From Phalacrocorax aristotelis (lineage: Eukaryota > Chordata > Aves > Suliformes > Phalacrocoracidae), in assembly GCF_949628215.1 (NCBI RefSeq), contig NC_134311.1:62046205-62110204 (forward strand): a DNA stretch of 64,000 nucleotides, written 5' to 3'. The position numbers and the translations under genes were made by a program. Below the pieces are notes generated by a model. That model had not been told where the DNA came from. It made no database searches and was given only the letters and a program-made list of their open reading frames with translations. Positions 1 through 12,800 of this stretch are shown in pieces. Position 1 is the first letter of the stretch; each line of letters starts with the position of its first letter.

Positions 1-3000
1 ATTTGAAGGTAAACTACAGCCAGGTTCCTTCTGCTTGAAACCCCACACACTTGCAGTACCATTTAGCAGAAAGCTAGCTAAATACTGATCTCTTGCCCTT
101 TACAAGGTTCAAAGTCCAAAAGCTGAAATGCAATAACATCACCACCCCATTCAGTATACGTTGTATAATAAGATCACAGAGCATTCTTTTGCACTTCGGA
201 GTCTTCACAAAGATCTGAAGAAAAAGCAGCTGAAAAAGGTAGTGGTTTTGACATATCCTGAGCATATGAATCAGCAAAACAATCTTGTGTATTTCATCTG
301 TTTCCCTGACTATATTTACCAGTAGGTGATTGTGGAGTTGATAGCACCACACAGGACACTATCACCAGTTACTGTGTAATACTACTGCTCAAACATACAC
401 AGTAACAAAAACCAGAAAGTATGCCAAGTCTCATTCAAGTTCATTTATAATAAGGTCTGCAAATAGTTCATCAATAACTTCTAGTGAAGTTGCTTTTATT
501 TTTTAGCACTAGGAGTAAATCCTGTCTAGCAATGAGAACTATCACTGTCACAGTTTTATCCACACATTTTAAACAAGATAAACTCATTAAAATGGAGGGG
601 GGGAAAGGAGCATAAAGTACGTTAACTTGTGAAGTAGCAACAAAGCTAAGTATCTACACAATTTCCCTCTATCACTTTACAGATATAATTCCACTCAAGC
701 TTTGCTGTAAGTTTAAATTCTGCTTACTCTTAAAAGCTTCCACCAACAGTTTTTTCATACAGCAGAGCAGCCTGCCCCACTCAAGACAATTTCTCAATAC
801 AAATGCACCCATTTTAGGATGCTACCAGAATAAACACATCAGTAAAAGAGCCAAGCTGCTGACAGTTGTTCCAGTACAAAAGCTATGTTTACATCAAGGT
901 TTAAAGTATAAGCTCTTGTGGGCAAGGACCTTATCTTCATAGTTGTCCACAACCCACTTAACACACTGTCAGCACTATACAAATAAAAACCTAAAGGAGG
1001 AATTAAAGTGGACCAACATGCTAGGCATTTTCTCCTCAGTGGGCGTCATCCAAGTATGAATATTGCTTAGGGTACAAGGGCACAGCTGTAAGATATGCCT
1101 GAATCCTTGTCAAATACATACGCACACAAATAAGAACAACTGCACTTCCCAAGTGCAAACACAGTCAAGAGAAAAAGAATTATCCTACCAGCAAACAGAG
1201 ATATGTCAAGACAGTTAGTTTAATGAAGCTAAAAAGCAAATTCTTCAAAACATCCAGAAGGGAAAGAATCCAGATGAAGAAGTCAAAGACAGTAAGTGGA
1301 GGATACAGCTCCTTGATTTCAGTGAGAGCCTCTTGTAAAGAGGTATCTCCCAGCACTGAACCTTAATAGTTCGAAAAAAAGACACATCACTTTACGAGCT
1401 AAGAAGCAAGTACTTGTATTACTATTTATGACCATACAATATACAAAAATCAAATTAAATGACCACTGACACCTGAAGTCTTTCCATCTACCAAATGCTT
1501 TCAAACAAAACTCAGACTAATCCAACTAAAGGCATCAGAAAGATCATTCTTCTCTGTTGGTTTGGTTTCTTCACATGTGCCTCAACTCACTCAGTCAATC
1601 CCAAGCCACACTGAGACTCAACGTAGAAGAGTCAGAAGCCACAGCCACAAGAGATTACAGAAACAGCCCCTTATTCATGTTCCACAGTTTCATTATTTTC
1701 GAAACAACAAAATTGCAATAGAAGTTAAAATAAAAAAAATCCAAAGAAAGCAAAATACTGAAGCCACATCAACTTTTAGATACTGACAAGACAAAACACA
1801 GAATAGAACTGCTTCAGTGAGCCTGAGAATTTAAAAAACTTAGATGTAAGTATTTCATTTGTGGTCACAACGACAACCTACACGGGCAAAAGCACTATAG
1901 TAATCTTTATATACAGTTTCACATGCTTAACTTTACTTTTTCTACAAGGCTTTAATAGAAGCCACCTTCCCAAACATCTCTGCATTGCCCTTAGACAAAA
2001 TTTTTTTTTTTCATTACCTCACTACTACTAATACTTCAGTATTGCAGAAGCTGTGAAAAAAAATTTTAAAGATGGGGACTAAGGTAAATGTGTCACCTTT
2101 ACCGTACACTCAGTTTACAGTCTACCCAATAAATATTTAATTATTTAAAGCTTTGTAAATAATCAAGTTGGGGCAAGAGGGAAAGAACTTCAGTAAAATG
2201 ACCACTGACTTTTGAATTAAGTTGTTCTGTCCATCCTAATTTTCTTTGAGGCAGTAGCAATTCAGCTGAACACAAACCTACAAAAAAATATTGTAAACAT
2301 ATTAGTTTAAACATTTAAGCTACAACTATCTTCAGAAACATTTACTCACTATGGGCGGATTAGGACAGCAATAAATCTAAAAGTAACATGTAGAACTAGT
2401 TCACCACTGGATTTTGTTCTGAATCCTTCCAAAAAGGTGGAGCTTTTTTGTACTGTTATACTTGCAGACCAGTCAGGCTCATTCATTCCCATTACAGAAC
2501 AGGAAATCACCCTGAACCCACCTTAAAATATCAACACATTAATTGGTTTTTATATGTTACTGCATAGGCAGTAAACTTATTTTTGGTAAAAAATATCTGG
2601 CTTCTACAAGTGACAAAGAACAGTGGAAGGAAATTAAAAGAAAAAAAAATCTAAAAAACACACACAACCAAAACCTACATTATTTACCTTCATGGTGCAA
2701 AGACATCTAATACAAATGGAAAGATTGAGATATGCAAGCCATCCGGCATACTTGTTCAATAAATATAATAGCTCACTGTTGAGAAGGCAATATAAACGTG
2801 AAGGCTGTTACCTATGGATTCAGTCTAGGTGTACCTATTTTGTAATCTCCCAGAAAAATCACACTCCTGCCTACATATTTCTCCCTGTACACGTATTCTC
2901 CAAATTCTTAAAAGAATTATTCCACCAATTATTAAAAACAGCAAGTAAAAATTAGGTTCTGCAAGCTCATTTCAACGTTCTCAAAAACCCAACAACCTCC

Positions 3001-4269
3001 AGGCAGTAAATGTTACTGGTTTAACCATTCTACAGATAAAATGTTTATTCAAACATAAATTGATTTATGAACACTACACCACTTACCTAATCCAAGAGGA
3101 CTGCACAAGGTGTTAGTACTGTGTGATTTATATCCTTCCAGTTTGTTTTCCTTGAGATAATATCCCAAGTTCTTGTTGAAACTACATTCGTAGCTGTTTG
3201 ACATAGATTTGACACCACAGAAATCAGCTACCCATCCTTCTTGCTAACAGATTCCACAAGGCTACTTCCAAAAATTGCCAACACTGTCTCAAAAAGCTTT
3301 TTTTTTCTCTGACAGCTTCTTCTTTTGTCTATTCCATGTACATATCACTATAAGAAGCATGAGCTCCAGGTGAAATAAATACACTTTTTACACCTCAAAC
3401 TGTGAAGCCAAAACTCCAAATTTCACATCTGAACTGTTGAACATCCTAGCTTCGGGTAACAGAGGCATTTGTAAACAACAGCTATCTGGATACCTCCATA
3501 CTGCTTATTGGCAACAACATTTTTCAACAAAATATTAAATAAAATATAAAAGAAAAAATGATAAACAAACATCTATTAGATTCTTCATTTAGAAAATAGG
3601 TCTCACTCCAAAATGACAGAAGGCTATGTCAGAAAATCTAAAAGATAAGACAAGGGAAAAAATATCTGCCATGAAACTTGTCAGCAATGTCTACACCGTG
3701 ACTCAGGCTGCGTTTAACCAGGAGCCAGTTAACAAAACTGGTTATGCCTATGACTCAGACAGAACGCTGCCTAGAAGAAAAAAAATGTCTAAAAACAAGA
3801 AAGCACTTTATTTTGTGAGCTGAGGTATTCAGAACTTGATAATTTTAGCCACGTATCCATGCCATGTGGACAAAAGCGTCCAAGGGTGAGGTGCTCAGCA
3901 CCAGTAGAAAGAAAAAGCTCACGACTTCAGATTCCCAATTCGCTTCTCAGACGTCTACTGATTGTTTCAGAAGACTTTTGAGGATGAAGCGTATGGACAA
4001 ATAATCCCAGAACAGCGTCCGATATTCCTCCCCTTTCGCAGGAAACAAAAGCTGCAGGTCGGTTTCAGGCTTTTTTTTAATCCCCCTACCAGCCGAAGCA
4101 AAAGGCTGCAAACATCCAGGAATGTCTCTGTAATCCAAACCACCTACAGTAAAAAGAACCAGGACAATCAGGTTTCCCTCTTGAACTCCAAACTGGCGCT
4201 AGACAAACGCATAAACCCAGGGCTTAAAAAGCAAACACACATGCCATCAGAAAGCCGAACCCGAGCTCA
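1..4269. other. Non-coding stretch left of the first CpG island
   Basis: This AT-rich DNA is probably an intron of a leftward (minus-strand) gene whose promoter is the CpG island that follows. I looked for GPBP1 (vasculin) coding sequence, the expected syntenic neighbour of MIER3, and found none. Open frames here (for example the minus strand at about 74-352, 1196-1360 and 2347-2524) are short, have no consistent splice context and match no family I know. No RNA gene, tandem repeat or clear transposon is visible. Confidence 0.5.
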
Positions 4270-4940
4270 GAAGCCTGGGGAAAACCTTCACTCACATCCC
4301 GGGGAAACCAGCAGGCGCGTTTATCGGAGAAACGCCTGTCAGCGAAAACGTTCTCCTGCCTCTCGTTCCCGGGAGCAGAGGGGAAAAAAAAAAAGAGAAA
4401 GAAAAAAAACAAAGGGGGGCATTTCTCATTTTATCGGGGAGATGAGCAGTCCGCAGAGAGCAGCCGGGAGGGCGGCGCTGACCTGGGCCAGGGACACCGA
4501 GCGGAAGCAGGGAAGGAAGCGGGGGAGCGGCGGGAGCCGCGGGGGAAGCCCCGCGCTCCGCGGCCGCTGCCTGCCCCGCTTGCGGGGGGGGAGGGCAAGC
4601 CCCCGCCTGCCCGCCGCGACCGGCCCTTCGCCGCGGGGCCGCGCCGGGCACCGGGAAGGGCTGCGCCAGCGACCGCTGGGCGATCGTCCTGCCTTCCCGG
4701 GGGGCCGCACCGCCCCACCGCAGCCCCGCCGGGGGCGGCTCCCCCTGCCCACCCCGAGGGCGGGTCCGGCGGCGGGGAGGGAAGGGGGCGGCCCGGCGCC
4801 CCGCACGCCAGTGCCCGCCCCGGCCCCGCCGCGCCTCCTCCCCCGGCCCCGGCGCCCCCGGACCGCGCCTGGGGGTGACCCGGCCCCGCTGCCGCCGGCC
4901 GCCCCTCCCCCCACCGCGGGACCACGGGCGCGAGGGCGCC

Positions 4941-5006
4941 GCGCACACGCACGCGCGCGCGCACACACACACACACACACGCACACACACACACACACGC
5001 ACACAC
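4941..5006. repeat. (CA/CG)n alternating purine-pyrimidine microsatellite
   Basis: About 66 bases of nearly uninterrupted alternating CA and CG dinucleotides lie inside the CpG island, only about 20 bases from the AAAATGGCGCC promoter motif. Such tracts can adopt Z-DNA when negatively supercoiled and are often length-polymorphic. Confidence 0.95.
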
Positions 5007-5170
5007 CCCCCGCTCGCCTCGCTCCCAAAATGGCGCCGCTCCGAGCCGCAATGCTCGGCGCGCGCTAGCCTCGCGAGAGCCGCCGCGCGACCCCGCGGGA
5101 GCCCGGGGCGGGGCTTCCCGGCCGCCGCCGATGGGGGTGACCCCGCCCCGCCGGCGGGAGCCCCCCGCCG

Positions 5171-5178
5171 TGACGTCA
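5171..5178. promoter_or_regulatory. Consensus cAMP response element
   Basis: A perfect palindromic TGACGTCA, extended to CGTGACGTCACG, sits in the CpG island. This is the full-site binding motif of CREB/ATF family factors. A half-site-like TGACGTAG follows near 5351. Confidence 0.6.
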
Positions 5179-5938
5179 CGGAACAATCCCGAACGTTCCG
5201 TGCGGGGCGGCGGGGGAATCCCCAGCGCGCCCCGCCCCCGCCCCGCCCTCGGGAGTCCCCGGCGCCGCCGTAATTAATCGTGCAGCGGCGCAGCCACCTC
5301 AGCCCAGCGTGGCGGTGGCACCGCCCCTGCCAGCGCCAGCGATGCGACGCTGACGTAGCGACACGCGTCACCGAAACAGAGTCGCGGTGCTGGGGCCGCG
5401 GGTGGGTCGTGCCGCGGTCCCGTCGGGTGCCAGGGAGAGCCCCCCGCCCCGTGAGGAGGGCGCGGCGGGCTCCCGGGGGGCGAAGGTCCCTCCGCGCCCC
5501 GCCGGCGGGGTTAAACGGCGGGGTCCGAGGCGAGGAAAAGGGCCGACAAGCGCCATTCAAACGAACAACAAAAAGAACCGGCCCCTTATCTGAATCCACA
5601 GATACAGCTTCAATGTACAAGCGCGCGAGTGTTAATACGCTTAACGTACACGCAGTCACTTGGCGAGCGCCTTTCTGAAAGAAACGTGATGGATTTTGCA
5701 GACTGGGAACTGAACGTTCGCATTAACTGTTTTTGCATTTTTGAAATCTCATTATCGACGCAAGCCAAATTATTTTGCAATTAATTAGGTGAAAATGACA
5801 TACACAAAATTATGTTTACATATCATTGGAAAGGGTACTAGCAAGTGTTTTCAGAGCCCACGTTTGATTCTGGATTTTCTTTCAATGGCAGTTTCATCTA
5901 TGAGATTTAGGTTATTGTAAGAACTGAAATTATGTACC

Positions 5939-5960
5939 TTTTTTTTTTTTTTTTTTTTTT
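5939..5960. repeat. Poly(T) tract
   Basis: Uninterrupted run of about 22 T in the intergenic region just beyond the left CpG island. There is no retroposon body on either side that would make it a tail. Confidence 0.9.
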
Positions 5961-8639
5961 ACACAAAAATGCCTTGAAGTCCTGACAAACAGTAGGATAT
6001 TTTCAGGTAGTTTGCAAGCATTTATATGCTGTCAGAATAACCCATTTGTCATCCTTTGATAAAATTACTAAGAAATTACTACAAAGCAACAGTTACCAGA
6101 AAAATTACTAAAAATCAACGACTGAGAAAATTAGAAAGTAGAAAAATACATGAGAGGCTCATCTTTAAAAAAAACTGACAGAAGCTCTCAAAACGGCCAC
6201 GGCCACATTTACCTTCGGCTCAACCCTGAGTAGTCAACCCCAGTTTCTAAGAGCAATGGTGTTTTTCTTGATTCCCATCCCAATCCTGACTGCATTGAAA
6301 TCTCCTTTCCTTACCTCATCCTTGAAATTGTTTGTCCTTTTACTTAACCTGTGCTGCAGACAAGAGGCTTCCCAGGCGGGGCGATGGAGCACACCCCCTG
6401 GCCCTCGGTTGTTTTCGCAGCCTGATGCCAAGCCTGTAACCACAACCAGGGGAGGCAGGGCAGTGCTCCGCTGCCTGGCCCAACTGTGAACCATGGCACC
6501 AGCCAAGGAGCCAAGCAAGACTGCATGTATGTGCATAGTACCAAAACGACCCACACTCTTGAGTTTCATTACTAAAATCTGTTTCAAAATGGAAATTTAT
6601 AACCTACAACTTAAATCCTATCAGACATACGCTGCAGTACCAGCTAGAAGCTAACAGGTTGGTTCAACCAGGGAAAGCCACCAAAAGCCTCTCAGGACTC
6701 CAGGGCTCACTGTGCTGCCTGATTCAAACAAGTACTACCAAGAAAGCTCTGACAAAAGGGACCATATACAAGTCCCAAAGCAACATATACAATCCTGAAA
6801 TATAACAGGTAACAGTATCTAGGAAAACAAGATAAGAGGTGAACCCAAAGCAACATGAAAACAAAGTCCGTACAGTCAATAATGCACCTCCAGGCCACCT
6901 TGACAACTCACATTTAAGGCTATATTCATGATCCGAAATGAACTTTCAATTAATTTGAGTGAGTTACAGCCAAAAACCTTCACACTGCACAGCTATTCTG
7001 AGCGTCTTTTGGCTTTGCAATACATTATAGACCATGGGTATCAAAAGAGAAACATGGTAAGTAGCAGGAGATTATTAATTTATCCATATCAGTCCTCCTA
7101 ATAGGTTTCCATTCATGTTGCTTCATATATGATCCTTCTAGTTCCTTCTGGTGACAATAACCACAAATTTTAGTAACCACAGGAAAAGCTGTGATAGTCA
7201 TCGGGAAAATTACTTTAAAGTAGTAATGGGAAATGGGTTTGATTTATATCTCCAATTGTTTCATAAAAGATGGTTAATGCCATTTCCACTTCATGAAAAC
7301 CAAGGCTTTGACCCAGCAAACAGCTGAGGTCATGTCCTTACCTTACAGACATAAGTGGCAAACCTCACACTGGATTCAAATCAAGAGCCCTCCTCTTTTT
7401 AACACACTTTAGTTTACATGTCACAAGCATTCAAGCATTTCCAGCAGAGTCAACAGAACACTGTTTGAATGTGCGGATTAAAGGAATTTGCAAGTCTGCT
7501 GGCACGTGATTTTGGGTGGTGAAGAGGTTCCTGCCATGCACAGCCTAGCTATAGCAGCTAGTTCTCCTGGTATACACAGGATTTATACCAGCAAAAGAAT
7601 GCTTCTGCTAATACAGGTTGTTTTGCTTGTGTGGGGAATAATTAAACTACGCTGATAAAACCATATATATTCCAATACTGATGAAGAGAACAAGAGGAAA
7701 GATGGAAGACTGCCAGTATGGCAAATTTGTGAAGTAGTATTTATAGCATATTTTGGTTGTTAAACATGTTATTTGATCTTCTGAACCCAATCTGTACCTG
7801 GATCTTCAGAAGCATATAGAGCACAGAAAAGGGTGGGAGCATTAAAGTGATCAAAATTTAACAGAAACAGCTTCTGAAACTAGGTAGGCTGTGCAGAACA
7901 CATCTTTGGAAAACTGCTATAGGAGTTTATGATGATATTTATGTTGGAAATTAAGCAGTGGGGAAGATATATCCATATGAAGAGTTGTCTTTTGTTAAGC
8001 AAACTTGGGAAAGTAGGCCAAGATTTTTGCCAGTGATGCTCACACATGTTTTCAAAAGTTCTTTTAATGAACCATGATATAAGCAAAGGGTAACGCATGT
8101 GGAATTTAGACAACAGTTGAGATTTAAGAACAAGCTGAGAAATATTGGTTCTGAATGACTGAGGTACCTCTGGGTAGTTTGATAATGAGAGAAGAAAAAC
8201 ATATTTAGCACTTTCATCCAAATTTAGTACTCTCAATACTCTGTGATTTAAGGATCAGACTACAGACTGTGAGATAACGGAAGAGAAGTAGCTCATTTCA
8301 TACTCAGGGACCACCTACCTCAGTATACGGAAGCACTGAATAAATACAGTGAAACAAAAATGTGTGTGAAATACTGAGGTCTAAGAAATGACACTACAGA
8401 GATTTTAACTCTCACCAAATACTAACCATCCATATTTAAATAGAAGTCTTAGAACTCTTTTTAATATCATTGTAGAAGTCACTTTCTACCTCAAACAGAA
8501 CACAAGACATGGCATTAGAAGCAACTCTTGCTAAAGCCTTAGGTCACAAGTTGTGAATATTCACCTAGATAGGCTGCCTGTATGCCGAACTTTTACTTAG
8601 CCACACAAAGGAAGGCCCTGAAAGTGGTGCAAATCGGAC

Positions 8640-9150
8640 AGATCAGGTAGCCACAACCATCAGCAGAAGCTGCATCCATTAAGATAATAAGTGTCCTACT
8701 GAAGACAGAGAAAGGATCCAATAAGGAAGATGATGACAACCCCAGACCCAAATATTGCTGTTGGACCAAACCGTTGTATGAAGGGAGGGGAACTTCGATT
8801 GTAAGGGTGTAAGTGCCCAGAGGTTTCTTGGTTCAGGGTCCCTCTCCAGAGGCAGCCAGCTTGAGCTGTTCTTCACTGCTGTGCCACTCAATATTCATCT
8901 GATTTATGTCATGCTGAGACACTGCTTCAGGGTCAAGCCTGAGAGGAGAAAAAGCACCCAAAAGTGAGGGTGTGTGAGCAAGGAGCTGAAAAGGGGCACC
9001 TGCCGGCTCAGTGGGGCTGCCCACTGCAAAGGGACTCCAGTCCTCAATGTTAAATTCTCGGGTGGTGTGTGTGCGGCTCCCTGAATGGTGTGTGAGTGCT
9101 TGGGCTGCAGCTTCTCCATTAACAATACGAAACATGTAACATGAATTCAA
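8640..9150 (-). other. Unidentified open frame, possible degraded coding relic
   Basis: The minus strand carries a 105-codon open frame (9150-8833). After one stop, the same frame stays open for about 79 further codons to near 8594. A different frame over part of this second section reads a short hydrophobic, membrane-like stretch around 8710-8760. A long frame interrupted by a stop, with a possible shift, would fit an old retroviral or host pseudogene. It lies 110 bases from an LTR on the same strand, but that LTR has its own target duplication and is therefore a separate insertion. I do not recognise the product; chance is possible. Confidence 0.2.
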
Positions 9151-9264
9151 AATTATTTACTGCACAAACTCAGATGATGGGATGAAGTACAAGCCCAAAA
9201 ATTAACAGTGTATTTTGGCAGGTACTTGAAACATGCTGACTTTCATTTGTTGTAGGAGTAGAAT

Positions 9265-9838
9265 TGTTGTGATTTAGCCCCAGTCAGCAACCAAGCCCCA
9301 CACAGCCACTCGTTCACTCAGGCCCAGTGGGATGCGGGGAGAATCAGAAGCATAAAAGTGAGAAAACTAATGGGTTGAGATAAAGACAGTTTAACAGGTA
9401 AAGCAAAAGCCACACATGCAAGCAAAGCAAAATGAGTTCATTCACCACTCCCCATGGGCAGGCAGTTGTTCAGCTATCTCTAGGAAAGCAGGGCTCAGTC
9501 ACACATAACGGTTTCTTGAGAAGACAAACATCATCACTGCGAACATCCCCTACTTCCTCCTTCTTCCTCCAGCTTTATATGCTGAGCATGACACCATAGG
9601 GTGTTGAATACCCCTCCGGTCTGTTCGGTTCAGCTGTCCTGGCTGTGCCCCCTCCCAGCTTCTTGTGCACACAGCAGGGTACAGAAAGCTGAAAAAGCCC
9701 TTGACTAGCATAAGCACTACTTTGCAACAACTAAAACATCTCCAAGTTACCAACACTGTTTTCAGCACAAATCAAAAGCATAGACCCATACTAGCTACTA
9801 CAAAGAAAGTTAACTCTATCCCAGCCAAAACCAGGACA
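9265..9838 (-). mobile_element. Solo endogenous retrovirus LTR (avian ERVL-like), with target-site duplication
   Basis: On the minus strand the element starts TGTCCTGGTTTTGGCTGGGA and ends in ACAACA, so it has TG...CA termini. The start is the one I associate with a very common avian ERVL-type LTR. A minus-strand TATA-like CATATAAAG lies near 9570. A perfect 5-bp duplication AGAAT flanks it at 9260-9264 and 9839-9843. At 574 bp with no internal retroviral sequence inside the duplication, it is a solo LTR left by recombination between two LTRs. Confidence 0.9.
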
Positions 9839-9843
9839 AGAAT

Positions 9844-12800
9844 ACAAGACAGTTACACAACTATATTACTCACTCAGGTTGTTAATTAAGCAAATATTAA
9901 AGAAAAATATGGAAACATACTTAGTTTCTTACTATTACACTTTTTTTTGTCAGTCCATGAAAATGTACAAACCACTTGACCTTGTACTAAAAAACCCAGT
10001 GCGCCCAATATACAATCAGTCTGAACCAAAGAATCAGGCTGAAGGCCAAAATCAAAGTTTTCATATAACAGGTTTAAGCTCTGATTAATACAAATTTGAA
10101 ACAGAAAGTTTCTGATGCAGAGAGCCCAATATTTAAAAACAGAAAGAAAATGGTCACTTAATATTAGTAATAAAAACTCAATTCTAATATATGTTCTTCT
10201 CAACAGCGGTGTATTTGCATAATCATCTCCCAAACACAGTGAGGATTCCTCAGTGCAAACACAGTTCTAACAAACAGTTCTAACTGCACAGTTTTAAATA
10301 TCTTTCAGCTGCATGTTCACAGTATGAAACAGTTTAAGTAACAAGAGTGGAAGCATTACATAAAAGTGCATAGCAACATCTAGTCGTTATCATTTCCAGT
10401 AACACGATGAACACTGGGCTTCTTTATTTATGTGTATTATCCCTTCCAGAAGAGGAAGGTAAGATGACTTTTCTAGTTGCTTCAGGATTTCAGAGGGTCT
10501 AGCTACACAAAAAAGACAATGGGATTTGACTGTATTGAAGAATTGACTGCTATTATTTGTATCGTAGTATGTATAGCATCTAGTTATTTGATTTTCCAAG
10601 AGTTCTGAGCATCTCCATGCCCAATGCACTTTAATACAACTAGCAAGTACAGAACAGGTCTGAAAATTAAAGCATAGGTCATAGACGCTTGTTGACTCAC
10701 TGTTTTCTGAAGAATTTCAATATTAAAATCACCAGTCACTTTGACAGGAGCACCACTGGGGCAAAGACCTCGATAAAGCTGTAGGTAATGGTTTATATTT
10801 TGAAGCCATACCTAAGTATTAATTTTGAATGACACATATTTATAAGTTTGATCTATATTATTGAAATTAATCGATCATTTTAACTTTCTCAAGAGAATGA
10901 CTGTTTCTACCTAAAAGTATCACTCTTTGTGACACTAATGAAAATCCAGGATAAGAACTCAGAGGTCATTCTTTTGTTTATACTAATTGGAGGTAAAAGA
11001 TTATTATGTCTTTACCCTACCCTTTTCTCTATAAAATGAAATTTCTGTATTTTCCCTAAAATGAACCCAGCTAACTTGCAAACTTAAAGCATGTTAATTT
11101 TGAAATAAGGAGACTAGATAAGCAGCATGGTGATAGGATCTGGCACATGCTTAAATATAAGCAAATCTCATTTTGAGGCAAGTTGATTTCATAGCCCAAA
11201 CTATTTGCTTTACCCCCTTTTCTTTAAAAAAATCTGTATTGATACCAACTTGACTTTTTTTAATACCTAGATTAATTTAGAAACTTTTCATAGCCAAAGT
11301 GAAGAAAACCATTGTTATGGATTTTCTGCAAGTTTTGCCCACTGCCAATGTACATATTACAATATTTTTTGAAAGCATGTATAGTTACTACAGAGACCTA
11401 CCTTAGGACACTGACAGAAGAGAGGTGTTGTTTCTCTATAAAGGCAGAGCTGATAAAGGGAGCACCTAAAGTAAATGCTGTTGGTGTCTCCCAGCCATAT
11501 GAACTGATCTAATTAAGAGAATAATCTCACCTGAAATCACTCCAGGGAAAAAAAAAAAAACACACCACAAATTTATACCACTTTTCAGATATGTCTGTTA
11601 GAACTGCTGGAACCCTAAATCTTGTCATATATACTAAACATAATGTGATATAACTCACAATTCAAAGATCTCCTGAGTTTTTTTGGCGTAAAAAGAAGTA
11701 CAATCAAGTTTGGTAAATTGGGCTCAGCTGTTGCAGTTTCTTGCCTTATTTACCAATCAGCCTTTGAGAGAAAAAAAAAAATGCATCACATATGACCAAA
11801 ACATGATTCATTTAACAAGTGTTTTCAATAAAGACTAAAACTAGCTTCCTGACTAGCTGGAAGTTTCTTCCATTTTTAAACCAGGCTGGAATGCCCCAGC
11901 AAAGCTTTAGTAATCTAAGAAGGTTAGATGCAAACCAATGTTAAGAGGGAAATCTACCTCATTCTCAGGTGATGCTCTTTCTTTATTCTTCCTTTTGTGG
12001 AAGAAAACAGGCAGTAGAGTTTTCTACTATCTGTTGCGTGGTTCTGTCATCTAAAACTTTGCCAACTTTTCCCTCTCCCCACCACAAAAAAAAAAAGGCA
12101 ACCCAAGGAAATTAACGGTATGAAAGGCTTTGAATAGGATCAAAAGGTAATTAAATATTTTTTCTCAGACTTATCTTCCTGGAGCTATGTTATGCTGTTT
12201 TCCAGATCCCTCTGAACAAATTTCAGAGGCTCTCTTTTGTTCATACAGAACTGGAAATTTAGAGATACGGTTCCTTCCTACTGGACATGCACCCAACATA
12301 AGTGATATTTCTACTTTTACATAGTGGCATTTTTGCATGTTGGTATTAGAAACTCCTGGTATTTGTAAATAAGTGGAAAATAACTCTACCTTTGATATCC
12401 CTGAAATACAAACTTTAATCTGTGAAGGTGATGTAATAGCTTCAAATCAGCATTGTCTTGTTTTGATTTTCACTTTTGCCAGAGTGAAAATCTGCCAGAA
12501 GATCCTGCACTAGGCTTTGGCTGTGTTTTTTTTTAACTTTTCTGTGCCTTAATTTCCACATCTGTAGAATATAAATGCTTGTGCATCTTTGTGAATTTTT
12601 TGAAAGACAGTGATGAAACTTTCTGTAAACTTGTTAATTATTATAAATTGGCTCAAAAGAAATACGCAAAACACCCTCAAAACACATGGACAGAGCTTCC
12701 TGTTTAGGAGACATTCCTTCTCAGTCCTTACAAAACAATGGTATCTTATTACACTATACTAACTTTGCCAAAATGGCTAATAGCATTTCTTTACTACGTA

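Larger units (their letters stand above)
4270..5560 (-). promoter_or_regulatory. CpG island, probable promoter and first exon of a leftward gene (GPBP1 by synteny)
   Basis: The DNA changes abruptly to very high G+C with dense CpG. It contains a perfect palindromic CRE, a YY1/ETS-like AAAATGGCGCC (5027-5037), several GC boxes and a dinucleotide repeat. Read on the minus strand, good splice donors follow the island (CCCAG/GTCAGC near 4483 and GAT/GTGAGT near 4298), which fits a non-coding or short first exon transcribed leftward, divergent from MIER3. In mammals GPBP1 is the next gene beyond MIER3, and its first exon is non-coding, so GPBP1 is the leading candidate. An antisense or lncRNA promoter cannot be excluded. 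Long open frames here reflect scarcity of stop codons in GC-rich DNA. Confidence 0.6.
5561..9259. other. Intergenic DNA without a recognised gene
   Basis: AT-rich sequence with one homopolymer (T)22 at 5939-5960 and a short GC-rich patch near 6370-6490. The open frames are short and have no coding signature I trust. The exception is a longer minus-strand frame at 8640-9150, listed separately. Confidence 0.6.

Noticed and set aside
1196-1380. Minus-strand frame with acceptor- and donor-like ends, hydrophobic translation
   Set aside because: The hydrophobicity comes from a pyrimidine-rich strand. No recognisable family, and short open frames of this length are expected by chance in this AT-rich DNA.
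2347-2524. Minus-strand open frame of about 60 codons
   Set aside because: No family resemblance and bounded by stops rather than splice sites; not distinguishable from chance.
3962-5068. 368-codon plus-strand open frame across the left CpG island
   Set aside because: It is long only because stop codons are scarce in GC-rich DNA. Overlapping frames on both strands are equally long, the translation is arginine/proline/alanine simple sequence, and the CA repeat reads through as His-Thr.
4292-5659. 455-codon minus-strand open frame
   Set aside because: Same compositional artefact as the opposite strand; no domain and low complexity throughout.
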